This document shows positions 56,831-64,000 of a stretch of 64,000 nucleotides of DNA, piece by piece; the first letter of the stretch is position 1; every line of letters starts with the position of its first letter. This DNA comes from Tatumella morbirosei. GTDB taxonomy: Bacteria; Pseudomonadota; Gammaproteobacteria; Enterobacterales; Enterobacteriaceae. The notes under the pieces were generated by a model. It was not told the origin of the DNA and made no database searches. It saw only the letters and a list, made by a program, of their open reading frames with translations. Both the position numbers and the translations under genes were made by a program. The DNA lies in the NCBI RefSeq assembly GCF_000757425.2, contig NZ_JPKR02000003.1:620001-684000 (forward strand), written 5' to 3'.

Positions 56831-57145
56831 TTAATCGTTATTAATCGATATAAACCATCAATACCTCATTATTGATCGTTTTTATAGATCAATAAGTTAA
56901 TGAAATGTGAGATGAATTGACCAATTTTTTTCTTTAAGAGCACTGAATTTGAACACATTGAGTCCGAAACCTCTCACTATCACGTTGAGTCATGTTGTCA
57001 TTACGGATATGGTAAATGACATCAGCTATATGTTCTAACCATAACGGTACGATATCGCTATCAACGACATGGTTTTACGATATAGTTTGTTAGAAAGGCA
57101 GTTTGTAAATTCAATTGCGATAAACCAGGTAACGGAGTACCCCTA
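56831..57145. other. Island non-coding region with inverted repeat
   Basis: AT-rich. ATTAATCG repeats twice at its start, and TTATTGATC (56869-56877)/GATCAATAA (56887-56895) form a perfect nine-base inverted repeat. No gene. Contains the promoter region for the DUF3289 gene. Confidence 0.5.
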
Positions 57146-57991
57146 GTGAGCAATGCATTATTTCCTTTAACAATCTTCACGACCCAGCGCCGTTTCAATG
57201 ATTTTTCTACGGACGATATGCGTTATGGCGACATTCCGGAAGACAGGCTGAGAAGAGAGTTCGGACTTAACAAGATATCAAATGTGGTTGATCCCTACAC
57301 ACTGACCCGACTGACAGCATTTGATAATCCACAATCAAGATTCGCAGGAGTTTATGGTAGCGTTCATCGTGGCGATAAGCTGAGTGTCCAGCAAAGTGCG
57401 CAGCTTTTGTTCGAGGAAATGCAGGTTACATCGATACCTTTTTCTTTCATTGGTCCGCACAGATATCTAATCAATCAGATGCTAAGGAATTTTCAGCTTT
57501 CACGAGGCTCAGCTTTTAATAATCCACAGTTGGATACAGCATATCGCGAGAAGTTACATTCTGACTATGCTTCTAAGAAAAAAACGTCTATCATGCAAGA
57601 AACGATTGGATTATTCATTGATTATACCAGGAAAGGATTTACTCATGAACGACTGGATAATTTAACTTCTGCCATTAAACTCTCTTTACTTCCGAAATTT
57701 GACTCTTTAATACTTGATAAAATTAATGGAATGGGAATTACTATTCACGACGTTTATGCAACAAAAATAGAAATTCTCCGTCTTGATGTTAATGATCATG
57801 GCTGGAAAGCAAGTGTCAGGTTTACCGGCCAGGATCATTTTGGTCTGGACGTCGGAGATATACGTAAACAAAAATTCAATCAGTTTCAGTTTTTCAAAAT
57901 ATGGTTCGTTCTTCAACGATTCAACAAATTTGGTTTTCGTCCATTTCTGACAAATATGAAAGCTGTGATTGACATAGAAGGAAAACGATAA
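57146..57991 (+). CDS. DUF3289-family protein (candidate toxin/effector of unknown function)
   Basis: 281 residues. It has the DUF3289 signatures: FTTQRRFNDFSTDDMRYGDI near the N-terminus, VDPYTLTRLTAFDNPQSRFAG, GITIHDVYATKIEILRL and RFTGQDHFGLDVGDI..FFKIWFVLQRF. No signal peptide or membrane segment. GTG start with GGAG eight bases upstream. DUF3289 proteins occur in enterobacterial accessory islands, often as several copies next to DUF943 genes. Its stop overlaps the DUF943 start (TAATG). Base composition is much more AT-rich than the flanks, supporting transfer. The toxin idea is inference. Confidence 0.8.
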   Translation: MSNALFPLTIFTTQRRFNDFSTDDMRYGDIPEDRLRREFGLNKISNVVDPYTLTRLTAFDNPQSRFAGVYGSVHRGDKLSVQQSAQLLFEEMQVTSIPFSFIGPHRYLINQMLRNFQLSRGSAFNNPQLDTAYREKLHSDYASKKKTSIMQETIGLFIDYTRKGFTHERLDNLTSAIKLSLLPKFDSLILDKINGMGITIHDVYATKIEILRLDVNDHGWKASVRFTGQDHFGLDVGDIRKQKFNQFQFFKIWFVLQRFNKFGFRPFLTNMKAVIDIEGKR

Positions 57992-58380
57992 TGCGTAAAC
58001 CAGTCATTTTTTTACTGGCTGTGCTTTTATGTATTATTGGTTATCTGTTTACAGTAAAGCCTAACGTTTCTGTTATCGGCGCACATTACGATGGTAGTAC
58101 AGCACAGATTATTGTTAATAAATTACCGTTTACCGACTCAAACAAGATTAATTGGTGGCAAAAAAACAAAAATGAAATTTTAAAAAAATACAATATTCCA
58201 ACTGGTGATAAAATACCATTTCTTATTGTTATCTATGCCTTCGGTGATGGCTATCAAATAGAAGGTAAAAAAGACAGACTTTGCTTCTCAGATATAAAAC
58301 CACCAAAAAATTGTATTGATAAAAAGATTCTTATGATGATTTGGCGCACGCGAGATGGCGGGGTTAAATATCAATTTTAA
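57991..58380 (+). CDS. DUF943-family single-pass membrane protein (candidate partner of DUF3289)
   Basis: 129 residues: an N-terminal hydrophobic segment (PVIFLLAVLLCIIGYLFTV) anchors a periplasmic domain with the DUF943 marks VNKLPFTDSNKINWWQKNKNEIL, FGDGYQ and LCFSDI..PKNCID. It starts in a TAATG overlap with the DUF3289 gene, so the two are translated together. A membrane-anchored small partner next to a soluble larger protein looks like an immunity protein, but that is inference. Confidence 0.8.
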   Translation: MRKPVIFLLAVLLCIIGYLFTVKPNVSVIGAHYDGSTAQIIVNKLPFTDSNKINWWQKNKNEILKKYNIPTGDKIPFLIVIYAFGDGYQIEGKKDRLCFSDIKPPKNCIDKKILMMIWRTRDGGVKYQF

Positions 58381-58588
58381 TTTGTATTAGTTGCGACTTA
58401 ATCTGACACATGCCCTTGAAAGGTTCAGAGTTACAGGTTTTGATATGGATGTCGAATCCTTATAAATATGTAAGGCAATTCTCATGCTTCACACCTACTA
58501 ACCCTGTTATCAAATATAAAATGGATTTACTTAATCTGGTTGAGGAACTAAAATTCCATTCATGTATTTTGGTATTTTTTTCATTGCC
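58381..58588. other. Island non-coding region
   Basis: No supported gene. The plus-strand frame 58410-58691 is AT-driven with no ribosome binding site and overlaps the minus-strand remnant at 58589. Confidence 0.5.
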
Positions 58589-58785
58589 TTATCCTATTTT
58601 TATCCTGGAATGCTCCGATTCCGTTAAAATACAGGATTTAACGAACGACAGACGATCACCACTGAACATAAAGTCCGGATTAATAAAATAGTAGTTCTGA
58701 ATCATTGTTTCCGCAATAAAGTTCTTTTCCACAAGCTCTTTCATACCCAGCCTTACGTAACCCGCAACAATTGGTGGTCATTTTG
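58589..58785 (-). pseudogene. Remnant of a replication-initiator/HTH-type protein
   Basis: A minus-strand frame closed by a TGA at its start reads PPIVAGYVRLGMKELVEKN, then FIAETMIQNYYFINPDFMF, then SGDRLSFVKSC, to a TAA at 58589. The block with NYYFINP and FSGDRLSFVK resembles the C-terminal wing of RepL-like plasmid replication initiators or related HTH proteins of mobile elements. There is no N-terminal part. Assignment from memory of the motif; low to moderate. Confidence 0.4.
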
Positions 58786-58851
58786 GTGCTCTTGACAGAA
58801 AGTGAATTCAGGTTTAGCTTGAATATTAGCCAGTTACTGGCAAAGGCGATC

Positions 58852-58867
58852 CCAGTCAGAGGAGCCA
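58852..58867 (+). repeat. attR-like direct repeat
   Basis: Exact copy of the last 16 bases of tRNA-Asn (CCAGTCAGAGGAGCCA). It marks the distal end of the island. Confidence 0.9.
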
Positions 58868-58875
58868 GATTAGAG

Positions 58876-58909
58876 AAGCCCGCTTAAGGAAACTTAAGCG
58901 GGCTTTTTT
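58876..58909 (+). terminator. Strong Rho-independent terminator, probably the original tRNA-Asn terminator
   Basis: Stem AAGCCCGCTTAAG/CTTAAGCGGGCTT with a GAAA loop, followed by TTTT. It lies eight bases past the attR repeat, exactly where the tRNA-Asn terminator would have been before the island inserted. Confidence 0.88.
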
Positions 58910-59162
58910 CTGTGTCCGGTCGGCACTTTCAATTTAGATTCAAATATAGATTCGGGTCGATAAAACTGGTTGTGTTGTTGCGGACAGGCGCTGTTATCTG
59001 AACCAGATGAGTGATAAGGATTCCCTTATCTGGTTGTTTTCGGCAATTGACATGATCACTGGCCCCCACCTTATTCATTTGTAATTTGCGCGCACTATGG
59101 TCAGAAACGCTGAAGCATGTCCATCATCTTTGCTCATTTCCTGTGTTCCTCCCGACAATAGC
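58910..59162. other. Non-coding region after the island
   Basis: No gene seen. Confidence 0.5.
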
Positions 59163-59327
59163 TTAACTCTGTACCTCACTGCTTCCGCTCGCTGCTACGG
59201 TTATCATCTGTCCATGTCCACTGCGCATGGCTTCCGCCCCATAGATGATTCCCAATGACAGGGTCACGATCTGAATACTTATCAGGTCAGTCATCTGAAC
59301 CTTCTGGATGTAGAATTATTCAGCCTG
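59163..59327 (-). pseudogene. Fragment of a short-chain dehydrogenase/reductase gene
   Basis: A minus-strand frame bounded by stops contains IQIVTLSLGIIYGAEAMRSG and then HGQMITVAASGSSEVQS before TAA at 59163. This matches the middle of SDR proteins (helix alphaE with GxxYGAEAM and strand beta5 with GHxIxVAS). Neither the N-terminal cofactor site nor the YxxxK region is present. It reads as a decayed gene piece. Confidence 0.35.
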
Positions 59328-59661
59328 TCAGTCAGTTATCACCAGGAAAAGGAGGTATTTCAGATAAAAAGTTCACAGACTGAGACTCTAAAAGTCACTG
59401 TGTGACTTTAATAAAATCAGCGGCATCTCATTACGCTATGCGACTTACAAAAATAAATGATTAATTTAAGAATAATTTATCAAATAATGACACCTTTAAT
59501 AAATCATCCATAAACTCACACCCCGCCAAAAAAACCGCAATAAAAAGAAAGAATCCGAAACCGGTTAATTAATATAATGAAACTCAGAATTACAATGAAT
59601 ATTAAGAAATACTAAATAAATAAACCAGGTTAATTTAAATATAATCACAAGGACTGTAAAT
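59328..59661. other. AT-rich region upstream of the sulfatase
   Basis: No gene; AAGGACTGTAAAT directly before the sulfatase ATG is its ribosome binding site. The last 200 bases are extremely AT-rich. Confidence 0.5.
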
Positions 59662-61530
59662 ATGAAAAAAAACACTAATACCTCACGCAGGGATTTTATC
59701 CGGATAACATCCGCAGTCACTGCGGCTTCCCTGTTCAGTGGAAAAATGGCATTAGCGGATAGTAAAGCTGAAAATTCACAGACCGATCAGCCACGTGCTG
59801 TTCCTGTGACTCCGCCAGCTAAACTTCCGGAAGGCTATAATATTCTGTTTATTGTCTCAGATCAGGAGCGCTATTTTGATGAATATCCGTTCCCCGTGCC
59901 CGGACGGGAAAGGTTAGCGAAAACCGGGACACGTTTCACCAACCATTATATTTGCAGTAGTGTCTGCACACCATCACGATCAGTATTATATACCGGCCTG
60001 CATATGCCCCAGACGGGGATGTTTGATAATCTTGGCTTTCCATGGATGCCTGACAGTCTGGACCCCAAACTGGGTACCCTGGGTCATGTCATGCAGCAAC
60101 TTGGCTACTACCCGGCCTACAAAGGCAAATGGCATCTTAATAACCAGATACAAAATCCTGCCGCTAAAAAAACCACGGCTTACACAGACATTACTTCTAT
60201 CCGGCGCGATGAACTCAATGCCCTGATGCAGGAGTATGGTTTTAATGACTATACCGGCATCGGTGATATCATCGGGCGTAGCCACGGTGGCTATCTTTTC
60301 GATGAACTGACCGCCAGTCAGGCCATAAGCTGGCTGCGCGGAAATGGCAGAGAAAAGCAGGAGATAAACCAGCCCTGGATGCTGGCGATTAATTTAGTCA
60401 ATCCTCATGATGTCATGTACCTTAATACCGATGAACCTGGCGAAAAAAACCAATGGCAGGGCCGTTTAATTACAGGTAACAGCGGTTCTTTTCCGTCGCA
60501 ACCACCGGAAAATTCGCTCTATAAACAACGTTGGCCGGATGCTCCTCTGGCGGAATCTCGTCATCAGTCGTTTCATCAGCCAGGCCGCCCGGCGGCACAT
60601 CTTGAGTTCCAGTTATGCAACGGCATCATGGTTGGTACTATCGCTGATGTGGACAGACGCTGGAGAAAACTTCAGGACTATTATTTTAACTGCATACGCG
60701 ATAACGATACCCAGCTGGTGAGGATCCTTGATGAAATCGATGCGCTGGGCATGACAGAAAAAACAATTATTGTTTATACCTCTGACCACGGAGAACTGGC
60801 GGGAGCACATCAGATGAATGGTAAGGGTACCTGTACTTACCAGCAACAGGTCCATGTGCCGATGATTATCGTACACCCTGACTTCCAGGGGGGCAAAGAG
60901 TGCCAGGCCCTGACCTCCCACCTGGATGTCATCCCGACCATCGCCGGTTTAACCGGACAAGACAACCCTAAGAAAAGCCGGATCCTGGCCTCAAGAAAAG
61001 GGGTTGATTTCAGCTCTCTGCTGTACTCTCCGGAGCGATATCCGGTTAATCATCTGCGGGAAGGGATACTCTATTGTTACGATATGCTGTTGTATTCAGA
61101 CGCGACTTATGTTGGCAATATGTTCAGAGTTATCCGTGATGAAAGGCTGAGCAGTGAAGAGAAAAAACGACGCTTCAGTATATTTTCTCCTGACCTGAAA
61201 AAACGGGGCGGTATCAGAATGATCTATGACGGAAAATATAAGTTCACCCGCTATTTTTCTTTGCAACAACATCACACTCCCGGCACAATGGAGATGCTTC
61301 GCAGATATAACGATATTGAACTCTACGACTTAACAAACGATCCTCAGGAAATAAATAATCTGGCCAATGATCAGAAATTTACGACCATCATTAATGAACT
61401 CAATGAGAAACTCAACCGGATGTATGCCAGTGAAATCGGCAGCAAAGATAACGGCCACTATATTCCTCCGCTCAATGGTCTGAAATGGGAACTTGAGCCG
61501 GACCAGACGGCCTGGCTATTCAGGGATTAA
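59662..61530 (+). CDS. Tat-exported type I sulfatase
   Basis: Hydrolyses a sulfate ester, releasing sulfate. 622 residues. Twin-arginine signal SRRDFIRITSAVTAASLF (residues 8-25). The sulfatase core has SDQ metal ligands near 66-68, Cys102 in CTPSRSVLYTG (the CxPSR formylglycine motif), KGKWHL near 155 and YTSDHGELAGAH. Cys102 must be turned into formylglycine; no maturase gene is in the window. Layout resembles choline-sulfatase/arylsulfatase types, but the substrate is not clear. Single-gene unit next to the tRNA-Asn island. Confidence 0.88.
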   Translation: MKKNTNTSRRDFIRITSAVTAASLFSGKMALADSKAENSQTDQPRAVPVTPPAKLPEGYNILFIVSDQERYFDEYPFPVPGRERLAKTGTRFTNHYICSSVCTPSRSVLYTGLHMPQTGMFDNLGFPWMPDSLDPKLGTLGHVMQQLGYYPAYKGKWHLNNQIQNPAAKKTTAYTDITSIRRDELNALMQEYGFNDYTGIGDIIGRSHGGYLFDELTASQAISWLRGNGREKQEINQPWMLAINLVNPHDVMYLNTDEPGEKNQWQGRLITGNSGSFPSQPPENSLYKQRWPDAPLAESRHQSFHQPGRPAAHLEFQLCNGIMVGTIADVDRRWRKLQDYYFNCIRDNDTQLVRILDEIDALGMTEKTIIVYTSDHGELAGAHQMNGKGTCTYQQQVHVPMIIVHPDFQGGKECQALTSHLDVIPTIAGLTGQDNPKKSRILASRKGVDFSSLLYSPERYPVNHLREGILYCYDMLLYSDATYVGNMFRVIRDERLSSEEKKRRFSIFSPDLKKRGGIRMIYDGKYKFTRYFSLQQHHTPGTMEMLRRYNDIELYDLTNDPQEINNLANDQKFTTIINELNEKLNRMYASEIGSKDNGHYIPPLNGLKWELEPDQTAWLFRD

Positions 61531-61860
61531 CCGGATTTATTGCACACCAGCCCCGGGGATAACGCTTTTCTCCCCCCTGGTGGCTCGGTGACCGGTGGGT
61601 CGGTAGACGTCTGAACAGCAAAGCCGCCGGATTCCGGGTAACGGTAGTCCACAGCCAGAAACAGAAGGCAGTTTCCCGTACGAGGATATTGTCGTCTCAC
61701 TACCTTTTAATAAAACGGACAGGGAAACTTAGGCGGGATAGCGATTAACTCTACTGCTAAACAGGCCGGTAATTTCCGGGCTGGTATATTAACTGCTTAA
61801 CTGCAAAGGTCACCAGAAAATCCCTGACCGCATTTATCCTGCCAATACCTAAAAATTCAT
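61531..61860. other. Intergenic region
   Basis: 330 bases with no gene or strong hairpin seen. Confidence 0.5.
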
Positions 61861-62253
61861 CTACCCTGCGCAATAGAACTCAATTCTTATCCCACTGGGT
61901 TCATAGCACATCATATGCATTGACGGCCCGTCTCCCAACAGGGTTGGCTCAAATTCGATTTCAATCTGATTATCCTTCAACACCTTCAGCAACTGATAAA
62001 GAGCCTCTTGGTTATCAATTCGTAGTGCTAAGTGATGGAGTCCGACATTCATTTTGCGAGCAAAGTTAACCGGCGCTGTGGTTTGTGTTTTCCAGAGCGT
62101 AATCATCAGTGAATCATCTTTTACAAAGATGGCAGGATAATCATCACGTCGTTTGACTTCTTTCCATCCTAACAATTTAGTAAAGAACTCAGCACTCTCT
62201 TCAAGGTTACTGACAGTTAAACCAATATGGTGTGCGCCTGAAGTGACTGACAT
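61861..62253 (-). CDS. VOC-family (glyoxalase/dioxygenase superfamily) protein
   Basis: 130 residues with two beta-alpha-beta-beta-beta units: SGAHHIGLTVSNLEESAEFF and HHLALRIDNQEALYQLLK, ending GIRIEFYCAG. The metal-ligand-like His (HHIG), His (HHLA) and Glu (IEFY) are retained. GGGGA eight bases before 62253 supports this start. Could be a lactoylglutathione lyase-like or resistance protein. Confidence 0.8.
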   Translation of the reverse strand: MSVTSGAHHIGLTVSNLEESAEFFTKLLGWKEVKRRDDYPAIFVKDDSLMITLWKTQTTAPVNFARKMNVGLHHLALRIDNQEALYQLLKVLKDNQIEIEFEPTLLGDGPSMHMMCYEPSGIRIEFYCAG

Positions 62254-62380
62254 TGTTAAGATCCCCACGGGTTAAGTGTTTTATTCAGGGTGTGGTCAGT
62301 CAGATATATGACTGACCTGATATCTGCTATCTTAGCCTGAAAAACGGCAATGATTCTTCTGAAAGCTTCTGCAAAACCCG

Positions 62381-62764
62381 TCAGGACGCGACTTTGCCGC
62401 GCGGATCATCAATATGCTGTTTGGCCACATCATAACGAATCCCTTCGCGATGCAGAATACGTACGTTTTTCACCACGGTGGCCAGCGCTTTTAGAAAGGT
62501 TTCCGAATGCTCATGACGTTCATAGGCTTCAATATTCGCCCACCCTTCGGACAGATGAAATGCATCCGGATTCACCAGGTCCTGAGAAAAGGCATAAAAT
62601 ACACAGCCCGGTAATTGCTGAGCCGCCTGCATTTCCGGTTTAACCGCATCAATAAAGGTTTGCCGGTCTTCAGGGTGCACACGGTAGTAGGCACTGACGA
62701 TGATTTCGGTCGGCAGGGTTTTATCGTGATCACCCGCGGTACTAATTTTAGGGCTAAGGCTCAT
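62381..62764 (-). CDS. Antibiotic-biosynthesis-monooxygenase-domain (ABM) protein
   Basis: 127-residue ferredoxin-fold protein: IIVSAYYRVHPEDRQTFIDAVKPEMQAAQQLPGCVFYAFSQDLVNPDAFHLSEGWANIEAYERHEHSETF is the ABM/YgiN-like core. Such proteins are cofactor-less quinone or polyketide monooxygenases. Follows the SnoaL-like gene by about 60 bases on the same strand. Confidence 0.8.
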   Translation of the reverse strand: MSLSPKISTAGDHDKTLPTEIIVSAYYRVHPEDRQTFIDAVKPEMQAAQQLPGCVFYAFSQDLVNPDAFHLSEGWANIEAYERHEHSETFLKALATVVKNVRILHREGIRYDVAKQHIDDPRGKVAS

Positions 62765-62826
62765 TATTTTCTCCGTAAGTCTACTATTGAATTGAGTAAC
62801 GCCTTGCAGACAGGCTCAGCTCAGGA

Positions 62827-63222
62827 TTATTCGCCGTGGAAAGCACGCCACGCTGCAAGCGTATCCAGTGATTCACGCAACAAAACTATCTTCCCGTCTT
62901 CCGCGACCAGCCTTCCGGCATAGGTCTGCTTGTATATCCGTCCGGTTCCTTCGACAGGAGCTTCCACGCTATATTCGGCAAAAGCCTGGGTCGGTGTTTC
63001 AATAAAGAACCGGATATTACGGAAACGAAACTCAGGAACTTTACTTAGCAGCCCGCCAATAAAGCTTTCGATAGCTGCCGGTCCCTGAACCCTGTGTTGC
63101 TGGCCCAGAGTCTGCAGATACGGTAATTCCAGAGCACCCTCAGCGGCAAAAAGTGCAGCAGCGGCTTTTGGGTCCCGGATACTGTCCAGATAGTTTTGCA
63201 GTAGCTGTACGGCTGTTTTCAT
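62827..63222 (-). CDS. SnoaL/NTF2-like protein
   Basis: 131 residues from the ATG at 63222: QLLQNYLDSIRDPKAAAALFAAEGALELPYLQ and GPAAIESFIGGLL match SnoaL-like (PhzA/B, ketosteroid-isomerase-like) proteins. The upstream extension to 63360 is not homologous. With the ABM protein it forms a small operon downstream of a LysR gene. Confidence 0.75.
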   Translation of the reverse strand: MKTAVQLLQNYLDSIRDPKAAAALFAAEGALELPYLQTLGQQHRVQGPAAIESFIGGLLSKVPEFRFRNIRFFIETPTQAFAEYSVEAPVEGTGRIYKQTYAGRLVAEDGKIVLLRESLDTLAAWRAFHGE

Positions 63223-63369
63223 GAGTGATGCCCTTCTGTTTTGAAGCCGGCTGTCTGCGGCATAAGACAACAATAAAGGAACCCTGAAAACCACAAAATA
63301 GAAAATAAAGAAAGACATCATTGCAAAAATGAAATGGTTACAGTGTCCGGTAAATGACACTGTCTTAGC

Positions 63370-64000
63370 TTAACCCCACTCAGGATCACTCAGGTGCTTA
63401 ACAAAGAAATCTGACAACACTTTCACTTTGAGCGGACGACTGCGGGCTGTCGGGGTCACAAAATAGAGCCCGCCCTGAGTCATTGACCATTCATCCAGCA
63501 GATGGATTAACTGACCCGTTTTCAGATACTCAGCCGCCATAAAGTCCGGCAATTCGGCAATCCCCTGCCCGTCCAGCAGTGGTGGCAGTAATGCATCTGA
63601 ATTTGTCACCCGCAACGGGCCATTGGGTACGACATCTTCCTGAGCACCCGAAGGATGAGTGAAACGCCACACCTGGCTGCGGGCACGATAAGCATAGCTA
63701 AAACATGTTCTGGCCGACAGTTCACGCGGGTGCTGAGGCACTCCCTCGCGCGTAAGGTAGTCCGGAGAAGCCAACAGGTACTGTGTCACGTTACAGATCT
63801 TACGCGCTACCAGCGAAGAATCCGGCAATGCCGCGATTCGCAATGCCGCGTCAAAACCATCAGCGATTAAATCCACGGAGGCATCAGACAGATGAAGATC
63901 GACGCTCAGCTCGGGGAACTGATCCAGTAGTTTCGGTAACAGTGGTGCAACCCAGCGCAGACCAAATGACATAGGCACCGCCAAACGAATCTGACCGCGT
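63370..64000 (-). CDS. LysR-family regulator, C-terminal part (partial)
   Basis: The frame runs off the right edge; 209 codons of the co-inducer-binding domain are present (GQIRLAVPMSFGLRWVAPLLPKLLDQFPEL...). The helix-turn-helix lies outside. It is on the same strand as the SnoaL/ABM genes and 147 bases upstream of them; it may control them or a divergent gene beyond the window. Confidence 0.88.
   Translation of the reverse strand, partial: RGQIRLAVPMSFGLRWVAPLLPKLLDQFPELSVDLHLSDASVDLIADGFDAALRIAALPDSSLVARKICNVTQYLLASPDYLTREGVPQHPRELSARTCFSYAYRARSQVWRFTHPSGAQEDVVPNGPLRVTNSDALLPPLLDGQGIAELPDFMAAEYLKTGQLIHLLDEWSMTQGGLYFVTPTARSRPLKVKVLSDFFVKHLSDPEWG

Noticed and set aside
58410..58691. 93-residue plus-strand ORF in the island
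   Set aside because: No ribosome binding site, overlaps a more protein-like minus-strand remnant, composition driven by AT content.
55945..59661. Insertion sequence or transposase remnants around the island
   Set aside because: I looked for inverted ends with target duplications and DDE-type fragments; none was convincing beyond the integrase.

Overview
The window looks like a chromosome segment from a member of the Enterobacterales, probably close to Pantoea, Erwinia or Tatumella. The support is the enterobacterial versions of FhuE, AmiA, Blc, SsuABCD-type proteins and a tRNA-Asn carrying a P4-type integrase remnant. The family-level placement is inference. Most of the window is accessory metabolism: uptake systems, small catabolic operons and their local regulators. 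No core replication, ribosomal or cell-division cluster is present.

Region by region. (1) 1-5420: a minus-strand cyanophycin operon: synthetase cphA, a double-length cyanophycinase, and the start of a third gene that leaves the left edge. A promoter-like pair and a long potentially structured leader precede cphA. (2) 5715-14005: an old-yellow-enzyme reductase, then a D-tagatose-type sugar locus: a fused PTS permease (IIB-IIC-IIA-HPr), a 1-phosphosugar kinase, a LacD-type aldolase, a DeoR regulator and a second PfkB kinase. (3) 14078-16597: a YheO-type regulator preceded by two matching palindromes, then a serine/threonine dehydratase and an AlaX tRNA-editing protein. (4) 16649-26748: small regulator/enzyme pairs, an OprB porin, a glutathione S-transferase, and an RraA-like aldolase with a CitMHS transporter. 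(5) 26976-36303: a four-gene YehWXYZ-like ABC transporter followed by a flavin monooxygenase; a desaturase/PhnD-like pair; a DUF2268 metalloprotease; lipocalin Blc; an MFS exporter. (6) 36311-45083: the FhuE siderophore receptor with a Fur box, an orphan SsuA, a Bcr-type exporter, two small enzymes, and ACC deaminase with its Lrp-type regulator. (7) 45374-52218: a seven-gene, fully overlapping organosulfur operon with a thiol dioxygenase and a four-domain rhodanese. (8) 52390-55535: AmiA and a PQQ-type sugar dehydrogenase with a membrane partner. (9) 55819-58909: tRNA-Asn and a decayed 2.9-kb island bounded by 16-bp repeats. It carries a broken integrase, a DUF3289/DUF943 gene pair and a replication-protein-like remnant. 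(10) 59163-64000: a short-chain dehydrogenase remnant, a Tat-exported sulfatase and a run of small stress or oxidation enzymes ending in a LysR gene cut by the window edge.

Recurring themes are nitrogen storage (cyanophycin), scavenging of sulfur from organosulfur compounds (two SsuA-type binding proteins in the operon plus an orphan, two LLM monooxygenases, sulfatase, thiol dioxygenase, rhodanese) and plant-associated traits (ACC deaminase, hydroxamate siderophore uptake, plant-type sugars). The most unusual items are the cyanophycinase with a second catalytic half that has lost its histidine, the sulfonate/thiol-dioxygenase/tetra-rhodanese operon, and the DUF3289-DUF943 pair on the tRNA-Asn island.
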